DNA of 64,000 nucleotides from Streptomyces alfalfae. GTDB taxonomy: Bacteria > Actinomycetota > Actinomycetes > Streptomycetales > Streptomycetaceae. The stretch is taken from NCBI RefSeq assembly GCF_004127445.1, contig NZ_QEXM01000001.1, positions 57,213-121,212 on the forward strand, in the 5' to 3' direction. The notes beneath the pieces are model-generated. The model saw nothing but the letters and a program-made list of their open reading frames with translations, was not told where the DNA came from and made no database searches. Below are positions 9,967 to 20,341 of the stretch, in pieces. The number at the start of each line of letters is the position of its first letter. The first letter of the stretch is position 1. The position numbers were made by a program, and so were the translations under genes.

Positions 9967-10832
9967 CCGAGCCGGACCCGTGCCAGCTGCCGCGACTGGG
10001 CGACCAGGCGGTCCTCGCTGTCCCAGACCTCCGCGTCCTCCTCCAGGAAGCCGCCCGCGAGGTTGCGCGTGGTGATCGCGACGCGCAGCGGCCCGGGGGC
10101 CGGGCGGTGGCGGACGTGCACCGTGAGTTCCACGGTCGGCACCCAGCCGGTCAGGCCCATCTCGAACGCGGTCGGCGGCAGCGCGTCCACCGCGAGCAGC
10201 AGCGAGAGCGGGTCCGCGTCCCGGCCGTCCGCGAGGCCGAGCCAGGCCCGCATCTCGCCCTTCCCCGAGGGCTGCCCCAGGGCCCAGCCGAGCGTGGCGG
10301 GGTCCAGCTTGAGGAACAGCCGGTCGGCGATGGCCGAGCTGCCGGGGACGGGGCGGTCGCCGGGGGCGTCCTGCGCGCCGAAGCACTGGTCGAGCGGCGG
10401 GATCGCGGGCGGCTCGGCGGTGGTGCGGACGTCGTCGGGCAGCGCGCCGAGGTCGCCGTACGAGGCGAGTACGCGGATGCGTTCGATCTCGCGGCCCTCG
10501 TCGTCGTACTGGAAGAGGGAGGCCTGCCCGGTGGAGAGCGTGCGCCCGGCGCGCACCACGTCCGTGCGGATCACGGCGGGGCCGGGGCTCGACGCGGTGA
10601 GGTAGTGCGCGGAGATGGTGAACGGGTCGGCGTGCGGCAGGGCGTCGGCGAGCGCGCGGCCGATGACGGCCAGGAGGTAGCCGCCGTTGACGGCGCTGAT
10701 GATCGTCCACCCGGCCGACAGGTCGATGTCGTACACGCCGGGCTCGCGCCGGGTGACCGCGGTGTCGCGGTCGAACTCGCTGTCGCCGATGCTCGCGGGG
10801 ACCACTGCGGGAATTGATGCTGCCGTTGCCAT
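9963..10832 (-). CDS. Acyl-CoA thioesterase, TesB-like (tandem hotdog)
   Basis: A 289-residue double-hotdog protein. The N-terminal half has the WTIISAVNGGYLLAVIGRAL helix and FTISAHYLTASSPG strand. The second half has the matching hotdog with VELTVHVRHRPAPGPL and a C-terminal AQSRQLARV strand typical of TesB-like thioesterases. It should hydrolyse acyl-CoA thioesters; chain length is unknown. The ATG at 10832 gives MATAASIP; the open frame upstream is only a shadow. Its stop overlaps that of the convergent hydrolase gene. Confidence 0.85.
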   Translation of the reverse strand: MATAASIPAVVPASIGDSEFDRDTAVTRREPGVYDIDLSAGWTIISAVNGGYLLAVIGRALADALPHADPFTISAHYLTASSPGPAVIRTDVVRAGRTLSTGQASLFQYDDEGREIERIRVLASYGDLGALPDDVRTTAEPPAIPPLDQCFGAQDAPGDRPVPGSSAIADRLFLKLDPATLGWALGQPSGKGEMRAWLGLADGRDADPLSLLLAVDALPPTAFEMGLTGWVPTVELTVHVRHRPAPGPLRVAITTRNLAGGFLEEDAEVWDSEDRLVAQSRQLARVRLG

Positions 10833-10897
10833 GGCAGCAACGTACAACATGTGATTACTGAGCGGTAGCTTTCCCCTGGCCGGGATCCCCTGCCCGG

Positions 10898-11572
10898 TTA
10901 CGGCGTCTCCTCCGCGTCCGCCTCGACCGCCGTCGAGCGGCGGTTCCAGGCGCGCGGGGCCCGCCAGTGGTAGCGCATCGCGAGGAGCCGGAGCGTGAAC
11001 GCCGTCAGGATGGCGATCGAGGTGGTCAGGCCCGTGAGCTGCTCGTAGTGGATGCAGAGGGCGACCATCGTGGCGCCGACGATCGCGGGTACGGCGTACA
11101 GGTCGCGGTCCCAGCGCACCAGCGAGGGCACCTCGTTGGCGATGATGTCGCGCAGCACGCCGCCGCCCACCGCGGTCATCAGCCCGAGGGCGGCCGACGC
11201 GGTGAGGCCGAGGCCGTAGTCGTACGCCTTGGTCGTGCCGGTGACGCAGAACAGGCCGAGCCCGGCGGCGTCGAAGACGTTCACCGCGAGCTGGGTGCGC
11301 TCCACCTCGGGGTGGAGGAAGAAGACCAGGAGGGCCGCGAAAAGGGGGGTGATGAAGTAGCCGAGGTCGGTGAAGGCGGCCGGCGGGACCGCCCCGATGA
11401 CCAGATCGCGGAAGAGCCCGCCGCCGAGCGCGGTGACCTCGGCGAGCACGGCGATGCCGAAGACGTCGAAGTTCTTGCGCACGGCGAGCAGCGCGCCGGA
11501 GATCGCGAAGACGAAGATCCCCACGATGTCGAGCGCGTGCTGCACGGTGGGGGTGAACAGATCCAGGAGCAC
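10898..11572 (-). CDS. Trimeric intracellular cation (TRIC)/UPF0126 channel protein
   Basis: A 224-residue membrane protein with seven predicted helices in a 3+3+1 layout. The two pseudo-repeats each carry the signature GGGxxRD (GGGLFRDLVIG and GGGVLRDIIA), which is diagnostic for the prokaryotic TRIC/YadS family. Members conduct K+ or Na+ down their gradient. The ATG at 11572 starts MLLDLF. It stands alone between the thioesterase gene and the peptide-transporter operon. Confidence 0.92.
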   Translation of the reverse strand: MLLDLFTPTVQHALDIVGIFVFAISGALLAVRKNFDVFGIAVLAEVTALGGGLFRDLVIGAVPPAAFTDLGYFITPLFAALLVFFLHPEVERTQLAVNVFDAAGLGLFCVTGTTKAYDYGLGLTASAALGLMTAVGGGVLRDIIANEVPSLVRWDRDLYAVPAIVGATMVALCIHYEQLTGLTTSIAILTAFTLRLLAMRYHWRAPRAWNRRSTAVEADAEETP

Positions 11573-11664
11573 GCGCCATTGTCACCCGAGGACGCCGGGC
11601 CCCCTCCGCCGCCCTCGGCCCGCCCTCCGTCGCGGCGGCGGTGAGCGCGCCCGGACGCGCCGAA

Positions 11665-11754
11665 CGGGAGAGTGCCAGGGGTCTCCCCCTTCGGAACGCG
11701 TTCCGAAGGGGGATGTCCGCCGGAGCGGACACGCGGACTCCCGCACTCTCCCGT
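11665..11754. terminator. Nested palindrome downstream of the peptide ABC operon
   Basis: The centre is a perfect 30-bp palindrome (11684-11713) around the core GGAACGCGTTCC. It is enclosed by a 12-bp outer inverted repeat (ACGGGAGAGTGC at 11664-11675; its complement at 11743-11754). A separate 7-bp hairpin (TGTCCGC/GCGGACA, 11714-11731) sits between. The site is 51 bp beyond the stop of the last transporter gene, so an operon terminator is the simplest reading. Confidence 0.7.
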
Positions 11755-11804
11755 CAGGGCATGCACACGACCCGGGGCCCCTACGGCGCCCGGGTCACGC
11801 CGCC

Positions 11805-13153
<1,349 letters not shown>

Positions 13154-13157
<4 letters not shown>

Positions 13158-14251
13158 AGCTTCGGCGCAATCTCTTCGGTCCAGATCCGGGTGCGCTCGC
13201 CCTGCGACATGTGGCAGGCGGAGTAGTGCCCGTCGGCCACAAGACTCAGTTCGGGACGCTCACGGCGCGTGATCTGGTCCTTGGGGACGTCCGCGTAGGG
13301 GCAGCGCGGGTTGAAGGCGCAGCCGCTCGGCAGGTTGATCAGGCTGGGCGGGGAACCCTTGACCGGGATGAGCCGATCGGTCTCCTCGCGGTCGATGCGG
13401 GGCATCGAGCCGAGCAGACCCCAGGTGTAGGGGTGCTGGGGCTCGTAGAAGACCTTCTCCGCGGGGCCGCGCTCCACGCACCGGCCGCCGTACATCACCA
13501 GGAGCTCGTCGGCCATCTCCGCGACGACGCCGAGGTCGTGCGTGATCATGATGACGGCGGAGCCGAACTCCTTCTGCAGGTCCCGGATGAGGTCGAGGAT
13601 CTGCGCCTGGACGGTGACGTCGAGGGCGGTGGTCGGCTCGTCCGCGATGAGCAGCTCGGGGTTGTTGACGAGTGCCATGGCGATCATCGCGCGCTGGCGC
13701 ATGCCGCCGGAGAACTCGTGCGGGTAGGAGTCCACCCGCTTGTCCGGCTGCGGGATGCCCACGCGGTCGAGCATCTCGACGGCGCGCTTGCGGGCGGTCT
13801 TCTTGTCGACGTCGTTGTGGACCCGGTACGCCTCGGTGATCTGCTTGCCGATGGAGTAGTACGGGTGCAGCGCGGAGAGCGGGTCCTGGAAGATCATCGC
13901 CATCTCGCGCCCGCGCAGCTTGCGTACGGCGACGGGATCGGCGCTCAGCAGCTCCTGGCCGTTCAGCCAGATCTCGCCGGAGATCTGCGCCCTGCGGGAG
14001 CCGTACTGGCCCGCGGTGTGCAGGCCGAGGATGCCGAGCGAGGTGACCGACTTGCCGGACCCGGACTCGCCCACGATGCCGAGGGTCTTGCCCTTCTCCA
14101 GCGAGAAGTTGAGGCCGTCGACGGACTTGACCAGGCCGTCGTCGGTCGGGAAGTGCACCTTGAGGTCGCGCACCTCGAGGAAGGCGGAGGGAGCGGCGGA
14201 GTCGGCGACGGGCTCGCCCACCGCGGCTCCGCTCTTGGACAGTTCGGTCAT
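13154..14251 (-). CDS. Peptide ABC transporter ATP-binding protein (OppD/DppD type)
   Basis: A 365-residue ATPase with Walker [10 protein letters not shown]-loop [12 protein letters not shown], signature FSGGMRQR, Walker [13 protein letters not shown] and switch region ITHDLGVV. It ends in the oligopeptide-transporter domain with the cysteine pattern GCAFNPRC...ACHM. It starts at the ATG at 14251, overlapping the upstream permease stop by 4 bp, and is coupled by a second 4-bp overlap to the downstream ATPase. Together they form the nucleotide-binding pair of the importer. Confidence 0.95.
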
Positions 14252-15249
14252 CCCAGCCTCACTCGCGGGTCGATGACGGCGTACATAAGGTCGACGACGA
14301 GGTTGGCCACGGCGATCGCGAGCGCCGCGCACAGGGTGACGCCGAGGATGACGGGCAGGTCCTTGCTGCTGATGGCCCTGACCGCCTCCAGGCCGAGGCC
14401 CGGCAGGTTGAACGTGGACTCGGTGAGCACGGCGCCGCCCATCAGGACGCCGAGGTCGAGGCCGAAGACGGTGAGGATCGGGGTCATCGCGGAACGCAGC
14501 GCGTGCTTCCGGATGACGACGCCCTCGGTGAGGCCCTTGGCGCGCGCGGTGCGGATGTAGTCCTCGCCCAGCACTTCCAGCATGGTGGCGCGGGTCAGGC
14601 GGGCGTACATCGCGGCGTTGAGGAAGGCGAGCACGATCCACGGCAGGATCAGCGTCTGGAACCAGACGTCGATCGAGTCGTCGGTGCTGAGGCTGTCCGC
14701 GATCTTCACCCAGCCGAGGTTGTGGACGAAGACGCCCATCGCGATCATGCCGGTGAAGAAGACGGGGAGCGAGACACCGCCGAGGGCGGTGGTCATGGCG
14801 GCGCGGTCCCAGATGGTGCCGCGGCGCAGCGCGGAGACGACGCCGGTGGCGACACCGCCCGCGAGCCAGAGCACACAGGCTCCGGCGGCGAGGGCGCCGG
14901 TGACGGGCAGCGCTTCCTTGAGGGTCTCCCAGACGGGGGCCTCGGTGCGGAAGGAGTAGCCGAAGCAGGGCGCCGGGCAGTGCGTGACGTCGCTGCCGTT
15001 GGCGTAGTCGCGCCCCATCGGGATGCCCTTGATGAAGTCCCAGAACTGGACGAGCAGCGGGTCGCTGAGTCCCAGTTTGGTCCGGATGCCCTCGATCTGC
15101 TCGGCTCCGGTGGCCTTGCCGGCGAAGAGGACGGCGATGTCCTGTCCCGCCCACTTGGGCAGCATGAAGAAGACGGTGAAGGTCGCGAGCAGTACGACCA
15201 GCACCATGATGATTACGGCGATCAGGCGCCGGATGAGATAAGCAAGCAC
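14248..15249 (-). CDS. Peptide ABC transporter permease (OppB/DppB type)
   Basis: A permease of about 333 residues with an N-terminal helix (VLAYLIRRLIAVIIMVLV), a periplasmic segment, five further helices, and the EAA loop (TARAKGLTEGVVIRKHALR). I prefer the GTG at 15249 because homologues begin near this helix. A GTG at 15300 lies in the same frame but inside the 18-bp hairpin that separates this gene from the binding-protein gene. Neither start has an obvious ribosome site. Confidence 0.88.
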   Translation of the reverse strand: MLAYLIRRLIAVIIMVLVVLLATFTVFFMLPKWAGQDIAVLFAGKATGAEQIEGIRTKLGLSDPLLVQFWDFIKGIPMGRDYANGSDVTHCPAPCFGYSFRTEAPVWETLKEALPVTGALAAGACVLWLAGGVATGVVSALRRGTIWDRAAMTTALGGVSLPVFFTGMIAMGVFVHNLGWVKIADSLSTDDSIDVWFQTLILPWIVLAFLNAAMYARLTRATMLEVLGEDYIRTARAKGLTEGVVIRKHALRSAMTPILTVFGLDLGVLMGGAVLTESTFNLPGLGLEAVRAISSKDLPVILGVTLCAALAIAVANLVVDLMYAVIDPRVRLG

Positions 15250-15261
15250 TGTGCGCGGCCC

Positions 15262-15304
15262 GGCGGTGGCCGGAACCCCCTTGTGAGGGGTTCCGGCCAC
15301 CGCC
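15262..15304 (-). terminator. Intercistronic hairpin after the binding-protein gene
   Basis: A perfect 18-bp stem (GGCGGTGGCCGGAACCCC and complement) with a 7-nt loop lies between the substrate-binding-protein stop and the first permease start. In importer operons such hairpins act as leaky terminators or 3' stabilisers that give the binding protein higher expression than the membrane parts. No T-run is present, so both roles remain possible. Confidence 0.7.
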
Positions 15305-15396
15305 CGGGGCCATCACCTGCCCTTCGGACTGGCGGGATTCGGCGGCGGTGTTCGTTCAACTACGGGTACTGCCAACTACGGGTACTGCGGGAGCTT

Positions 15397-17160
15397 TTAC
15401 TTCACGACGCCGAGGGAGACGTAGTCGTAACGGCCGTTGTAGCCGTCGGACATGTAGGCGTTGGTCAGCCGCGGTCCGCGCCAGGTGATGTTCTTCTCGT
15501 ACAGGAAGGGCATCCAGTCGGCGTTGTCGAGGATCCTCTTGTCGAGCTCCTTGTAGACCTCGCCCGCCTTGACCGGGTCGGTCTCCGCGATCGCCTTGTC
15601 GAAGAGGCCGTCGACCTTCTTGTCCTTGATCTGCGACTCGTTGTAGTTACCGGTCGGGTTCAGGAAGCGGCTGTCGAACAGCGGCTGCGCGTAGCCCTGG
15701 CCGGACGGGAAGTCCGGGCCCCAGCCGCTCATCGTCATGCCGTAGCCGCGCTTCTTCACGACCGAGGGCGAGCCGGTGATGCTGGAGGTGTCGGCGCCGT
15801 CGAGGGCGTCGACCTCGACGTTGATGCCGGCCTTCTTCAGCTGCGCCTGGAGCGCCTCGGCGGCGTCGACCTCACCCGGGTTGTTGTTGCGGGCGGTCAG
15901 CTTGGTGGAGAAGCCGTTCGGCTTGCCGCACTGCTTCAGCTCGTCCTTGGCCTTGGCGATGTCCGGCTTGCCCTTGCGCTCCAGGACGCCGTACGGGTCG
16001 TACTCGCTGTAGCCCGGGATCGCCTTCGGGAAGGTGCTGTTGGCGATGTCGCCGGCCGCGACCTTGCCGCCGCGCGTCTGCTGGAGGCTCGCGAAGTCGG
16101 TGGCGTAGAAGACGGCCTTGCGGCAGTGGACGTCGTCGAGGGGCTTCGCCGTGTGGATCAGGGCGACGTAGCGCACGAAGGACGTGTGCATGTTGTCGAC
16201 GCTGTCACGGTGGTCCGACACGGCGGTGACGCGGCCGGACTGGGTCATGCCCGTGCCGTTGATGTCGAGGTCGTAGTCGCCCGCCATCAACTTCTTGTCG
16301 TTCTCCTCCAGGTTGGCGGAGATCGTCACGTCGATCTTGTCGGGCAGCGCCGCGCGGACCGGGTCCGAGGACTTCTTCCACTTGTCGTTGCGGACCAGGA
16401 CGATCTTCTTGCCGGCCTTGTACGTCTGGAACTTGTACGGGCCCGCGGAGAACGGCCGCTGGGTGTACTTCGCCTTGGTGTCCTTCTCCTTCTTCACCGG
16501 GGAACCGGTGGGCATGGCGAGGAACTGCTCGAAGTCACCGTTGCGCTTGGGCAGCTTGAAGACGATGGTCTGGTCGTCGGGCGTCTCGATCGCGGCCAGA
16601 CCCTCCTTCGAGGTGTCCTTGTACGGGCCCTTGTACTTGCCCTTGGGGTCGAGCGTCTGCTTGATGTAGCCCGGGCCGCCGGTGATGGTGTCCGTCGCCC
16701 AGATGCGCTCGATGCCGTACTTGACGTCCTTGGAGGTCAGCTTGGAGCCGTCCTCCCAGGTCAGACCGTCACGCAGCTTGTACGTGTAGGTCTTGCCGTC
16801 CTTGGAGATCTTCGCCGTGGAGGTGGCGAGGTCCGGGACCAGCTTGGTCCCCGCCTTGCCCGGCTTGGTGTCGTACGTGACGAGCTGACGCGTGTAGAAG
16901 CGCATGAAGTCCCACGTCATGCCGTAGTACGCGCGCTGGGGGTCGGCCGAGTCGAGGTCCTGCTTGCCGACCATCCTCAGCGTGCCCCCCTTCTTCTTCG
17001 AGGGGTTGGCGACCTTGTTCAGCGCGGCGTTGTAGCCGGCACCCTTCGAGTCACCGTCTCCGTCACCGTCACCGCCGCCGCACGCCGTGGTGGTCACCAG
17101 CGCCGCGACCACGAGGGCCGCACCAGCGGTGAGCCGTCGTTTCGAGGAAACTGTGGGCAT
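15397..17160 (-). CDS. Peptide ABC transporter substrate-binding lipoprotein (SBP family 5)
   Basis: A 587-residue lipoprotein. The signal peptide (MPTVSSKRRLTAGAALVVA) ends in a lipobox at TTAC, after which the mature protein starts with a flexible Gly/Asp run (GGGDGDGDGD). The SBP_bac_5 fold follows, with GGTLRMVG, the LRDGLTWEDGSKLTSKDV signature and a C-terminal YEKNITWRGPRLTN segment. It captures oligopeptides at the membrane surface. The ATG at 17160 is placed after a GGAGG site; the longer frame is not supported. It sits between the two permease genes, followed by the hairpin at 15262. Confidence 0.94.
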   Translation of the reverse strand: MPTVSSKRRLTAGAALVVAALVTTTACGGGDGDGDGDSKGAGYNAALNKVANPSKKKGGTLRMVGKQDLDSADPQRAYYGMTWDFMRFYTRQLVTYDTKPGKAGTKLVPDLATSTAKISKDGKTYTYKLRDGLTWEDGSKLTSKDVKYGIERIWATDTITGGPGYIKQTLDPKGKYKGPYKDTSKEGLAAIETPDDQTIVFKLPKRNGDFEQFLAMPTGSPVKKEKDTKAKYTQRPFSAGPYKFQTYKAGKKIVLVRNDKWKKSSDPVRAALPDKIDVTISANLEENDKKLMAGDYDLDINGTGMTQSGRVTAVSDHRDSVDNMHTSFVRYVALIHTAKPLDDVHCRKAVFYATDFASLQQTRGGKVAAGDIANSTFPKAIPGYSEYDPYGVLERKGKPDIAKAKDELKQCGKPNGFSTKLTARNNNPGEVDAAEALQAQLKKAGINVEVDALDGADTSSITGSPSVVKKRGYGMTMSGWGPDFPSGQGYAQPLFDSRFLNPTGNYNESQIKDKKVDGLFDKAIAETDPVKAGEVYKELDKRILDNADWMPFLYEKNITWRGPRLTNAYMSDGYNGRYDYVSLGVVK

Positions 17161-17262
17161 TTTCTCGTAACCTCCGAGATTCGCGGTCCCTGGCCATCTG
17201 CTGCCTGAGAACCATGGGTAGAGCCACCTGACATGCGGCAGGGGCAAGTCGGTCGGGGACTT

Positions 17263-18267
17263 CTAACGCGTCCCCTTCGGGTCGAGCGCGTCCCGCAGCC
17301 CGTCGCCGAAGAGGTTGAAGGCCAGCACGGTGATGAAGATCGTCACGCCGGGGAAGACCATGAACATCGGGTCGTGCTCATAGGTCTCGAGCGCGTCGCG
17401 CAGCATGCCGCCCCAGGAGGCCGTCGGCGGCTTCACACCGGCGCCGAGGAAGCTCAGGGCCGCCTCCGTGAGGATGTTGGTCGGGATCATCAGCGTCGCG
17501 TAGACGGTGATCGGCGCGACCAGGTTGGGCAGCAGCTCACGGAAGAGGATGTGGCGCTTGCCGCCGCCGAGGCTGCGGGCCGCTTCGACGTACTCGCGCT
17601 CACGGAGCGAAAGGGTCTGGCCCCTGACGATGCGTCCGACGTACGGCCAGCCGAAGAAGCCGATGACCAGGACCAGGATCGCGACGCGCACGCTCGTGCC
17701 GGTCAGGCCGAGCAGGTCGTCGGGGAGGACGGAGACCAGGGAGATGATGAAGAGCAGCTGCGGGAACGAGAGCAGCACGTCCATCACGCGGCTGATGAAG
17801 GCGTCGACCCAGCCGCCGAAGTAGCCGGCGATGATGCCGAAGAGGGTGCCGAGCGCCACGGCGACGATGGCCGCGAGGAACGCCACGAGGAGCGAGATGC
17901 GGGCGCCGTAGACGATGCGGCTGAAGACGTCGCGGCCCTTGTTGGGCTCCACTCCGAAGAGGAAGTCGCTGCTCACACCGCCGAGCGCGCCCTTGGGCAG
18001 GTTGGTCAGCTCGTCGAGCTTGTCTTGGTGGAAGTCGTTGGGCGGGTGGCCCAGCAGGCCCACGATCAGGGGCGCGAAAACAGCGACCAAGACCAGGAAA
18101 ACCACGGTGATGCCGCCCGCGAGGGCGACCTTGTCCCGCTTCAGGCGGTTCCAGGCGATCTGCTTGAGGGACCGACCCTCGACCTTCTTCACCCCTGCAC
18201 CAACTGCGGGAGCGACGTCCTCGGTCGGGTCCGCGTCCGCAGGTGTGTCATGCAATGGTGCCGTCAT
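17263..18267 (-). CDS. Peptide ABC transporter permease (OppC/DppC type)
   Basis: A 334-residue permease. Residues 1-45 are a soluble acidic segment; then come helix 1 (ALAGGITVVFLVLVAVFAPL), a long extracytoplasmic loop and five helices with the EAA loop (AARSLGGGKRHILFRELLPN). It is the first gene of the five-gene importer operon, an order with OppC ahead of the binding protein. The ATG at 18267 (MTAPLHD) is chosen because the next in-frame start upstream extends into non-coding sequence. The ribosome site is weak. Confidence 0.92.
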   Translation of the reverse strand: MTAPLHDTPADADPTEDVAPAVGAGVKKVEGRSLKQIAWNRLKRDKVALAGGITVVFLVLVAVFAPLIVGLLGHPPNDFHQDKLDELTNLPKGALGGVSSDFLFGVEPNKGRDVFSRIVYGARISLLVAFLAAIVAVALGTLFGIIAGYFGGWVDAFISRVMDVLLSFPQLLFIISLVSVLPDDLLGLTGTSVRVAILVLVIGFFGWPYVGRIVRGQTLSLREREYVEAARSLGGGKRHILFRELLPNLVAPITVYATLMIPTNILTEAALSFLGAGVKPPTASWGGMLRDALETYEHDPMFMVFPGVTIFITVLAFNLFGDGLRDALDPKGTR

Positions 18268-18574
18268 CGTGGCAGGGACCCCTCTCAACCGGCGGTGGCC
18301 GGCCCGCACTTGCCGCTGTAGCGACGTGATCAGTCCGTCGTACATAGGGGCGAAGGCCCCTGGAGCGGGAGTCTTCATCCACGTCGCGATCTGTTACCAG
18401 CCTTGAAGGTGAATGGATGCGCAACCGTGATGCTGTTCGAGGTGTTCCGTTATGCGGACGCGTGTGAACGGGGTGCGAACACGGGGCAGTTGAGTCTCAA
18501 AGCACCACGGGAGCCCATAGGGCCCCTGTCACACCAGAACGGACATCGTGTCCGTTCGTGCTGTTCAGTAACGG
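18268..18574. other. Intergenic region: importer promoter side and SseB-1 terminator
   Basis: No gene is supported here. The left part must carry the importer promoter (minus strand), but I could not assign a convincing -35/-10 pair. The right part holds a perfect inverted repeat, GAACGGACA-TCG-TGTCCGTTC (18537-18557), 17 bp after the SseB-1 stop, which is a likely terminator. Confidence 0.6.
18537..18557 (-). terminator. Hairpin after SseB-1 gene
   Basis: Two 9-bp perfect arms with a 3-nt loop lie just downstream of the minus-strand SseB-1 stop codon at 18575. Position and symmetry suggest a terminator. A DNA operator for the importer promoter is the alternative. Confidence 0.55.
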
Positions 18575-19387
18575 TCAGTACGGCGCCGGGTAGCCGTAAC
18601 CGCCCGCGGGCGCCGGTGCGGCCTGGGCCTCGCGGTCGTAGAACGGGCGGGTGTTGGCCCGCAGCCACATCGCCACCGGGTCGTAGTCGTCGGACATCGC
18701 GACGGTCGACACGGGGAGCCCGTCGGGGACCGCGGCGATGGACTGCCGCATCATCGCGCGCACCGCGTCGACCGACGGCGGCGACGTGTCGTACACATCG
18801 AGGCCGATGGCCAGATACGGCGCCCCGAGGGCCGGCTGCACCCACGCCCTGCGCAGCGAGCGCACGGCGGGCGTGCGGTGCGCGTTCTGCGTCAGCAGGG
18901 CGTAGAACTGCGGGATCTCGATGGCCGGCTCGGTCAGCCTGAGCGGGCCCGCGGGCAGCAGGTCGAGGCCGCACGCGATGCGGCGCAGATCGAGCCACGG
19001 GACGCCGACGCCGCCGCCGGGCGCGTGCGGGTTGAGCCAGAGGCCGTAGAGGTCGGGGTAGAGGGTGCGGGCGACGTCGATGCCGCGCACCACCTCGTGG
19101 CTTCGGTTCCAGCCACTGGCCGACAGCTCCTGGGCGGAGGTCACACACGGTGCGTAACCGAGGCCGTCGACCTCCATGTTTCCGTACTGCGCGTCGGGCG
19201 AGCCCGCCTGGCCGTGCCAGAGCAGCATCCACACCTGGTCGGCGGCGAGCGCGTGCAGCAGCGCCTCGTACGCGTCGTAACGCCCCGGCGTCACCTGGCG
19301 CAGCAGCTGGTCGATCTGTCCCCACGGCCTCGAATCGGCTCGACCAGGGGAGGCCCCGTCGCCCGCGGCCGTGCCCGACGCACTCAC
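18575..19387 (-). CDS. SseB-family protein (enhanced serine sensitivity), copy 1
   Basis: A 270-residue protein with SseB-like N-terminal and C-terminal domains; visible blocks include LLWHGQ, VVRGIDVARTLYPDLYGLWLNP and an AIGLDVYD strand in the C-terminal part. The tail is Ala/Pro/Gly/Tyr rich. E. coli SseB is known only genetically, through serine sensitivity, so the biochemical role is unknown. The GTG at 19387 is preferred, with GGGGCGG as ribosome site; an upstream in-frame GTG would add a TTA codon. It is paired with a second SseB-like gene upstream. Confidence 0.75.
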   Translation of the reverse strand: MSASGTAAGDGASPGRADSRPWGQIDQLLRQVTPGRYDAYEALLHALAADQVWMLLWHGQAGSPDAQYGNMEVDGLGYAPCVTSAQELSASGWNRSHEVVRGIDVARTLYPDLYGLWLNPHAPGGGVGVPWLDLRRIACGLDLLPAGPLRLTEPAIEIPQFYALLTQNAHRTPAVRSLRRAWVQPALGAPYLAIGLDVYDTSPPSVDAVRAMMRQSIAAVPDGLPVSTVAMSDDYDPVAMWLRANTRPFYDREAQAAPAPAGGYGYPAPY

Positions 19388-19501
19388 CCGTAACCGCCCC
19401 TTCACGACGAACTCGATGACCCGAATGCAACCAGCTTAAGCGTCGATCCCGGCGTGGACTTGACGTACGCGGCCCCGGGCCCGGCGCGTACTGATATGCG
19501 T

Positions 19502-20281
19502 TCAGCCCGCCCGGAGGTAGAACGGCCGCACCTTGGCGCGCAGCCAGTCGCCCACCGGGTCCTGCGCCACGTCGAGCAGGACGAGGTTGACCGGCCAGGG
19601 CACCGGTGTCCGCCCGAGCGCGCGGCCGAGGGCCTGCATCGGGAGGTCGCGGGCGTCGCCCTCCCAGGTGGTCAGCTCGACGCCGACGAAGAGGGTGGGA
19701 TCGTCGGTCTCGATGGCGGCCAGGCAGCGGCGGGCGGTGAGCACGACCCCCGCCGCCTCGAACTCCCGCGCCGCCGCGGACAGGAAGTCCACGGGGTCCT
19801 CCTGCCAGTCCGGCTCGTACAGGCGCACCCGGCCGCCGCTGGTGGGCCCGTCGAGCGGGGTGCGCCCGGCCCGGCAGAGCTCGGCGACGGCCGGCGGCGG
19901 CAGGGGCACGCCGACGGTGCCGTCCGGGTTCAGCGCGATGCCGAGCTGCGGCGGGAGGCCGCGCGCGAACTCCACCGCGGGCGCCACCGTGCACCCCATG
20001 CGGTCGGCCGCGTCGCCCAGGGCCTGGCGGAACTGCTGCTCGGAGGTGAAGACGGGGACGTACGCCTGGCCGTCGATCTCCAGGGTGGGCAGGTCGAGGG
20101 TGCCGCTCTCGGGGCCGCCGCCGTTCGGCAGCGGCACCCAGACGTGGCTGCGGCCGAGCACCTCGACGATGCGGCCGCCCGCCGAAGCGGGGGCGCCGAG
20201 GGAGGCCGCGAGGGCCTCCTCCAGTTCGTTGCCCGGCCATCCCCCGTACGGATGGGCGTGTGCCTGCGCCGGAAATTCCAT
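19502..20281 (-). CDS. SseB-family protein, copy 2
   Basis: A 259-residue protein with the two-domain SseB layout. The N-terminal part ends in VPVFTSEQQFRQAL, a typical SseB strand-helix. The C-terminal domain covers about 150-259, with FVGVELTTWEGDARDLPMQ and VNLVLLDV. It is a distant paralogue of the adjacent gene. The ATG at 20281 has a GGGG-type ribosome site. Its location beside the glycine/serine gene block is suggestive, but a functional link is only inference. Confidence 0.75.
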   Translation of the reverse strand: MEFPAQAHAHPYGGWPGNELEEALAASLGAPASAGGRIVEVLGRSHVWVPLPNGGGPESGTLDLPTLEIDGQAYVPVFTSEQQFRQALGDAADRMGCTVAPAVEFARGLPPQLGIALNPDGTVGVPLPPPAVAELCRAGRTPLDGPTSGGRVRLYEPDWQEDPVDFLSAAAREFEAAGVVLTARRCLAAIETDDPTLFVGVELTTWEGDARDLPMQALGRALGRTPVPWPVNLVLLDVAQDPVGDWLRAKVRPFYLRAG

Positions 20282-20341
20282 CAGTCCAACCCCTGCTCGC
20301 GACCGCTCTGCCTGCGGCTCGCACCCTAGCGCCGCCCCCGC

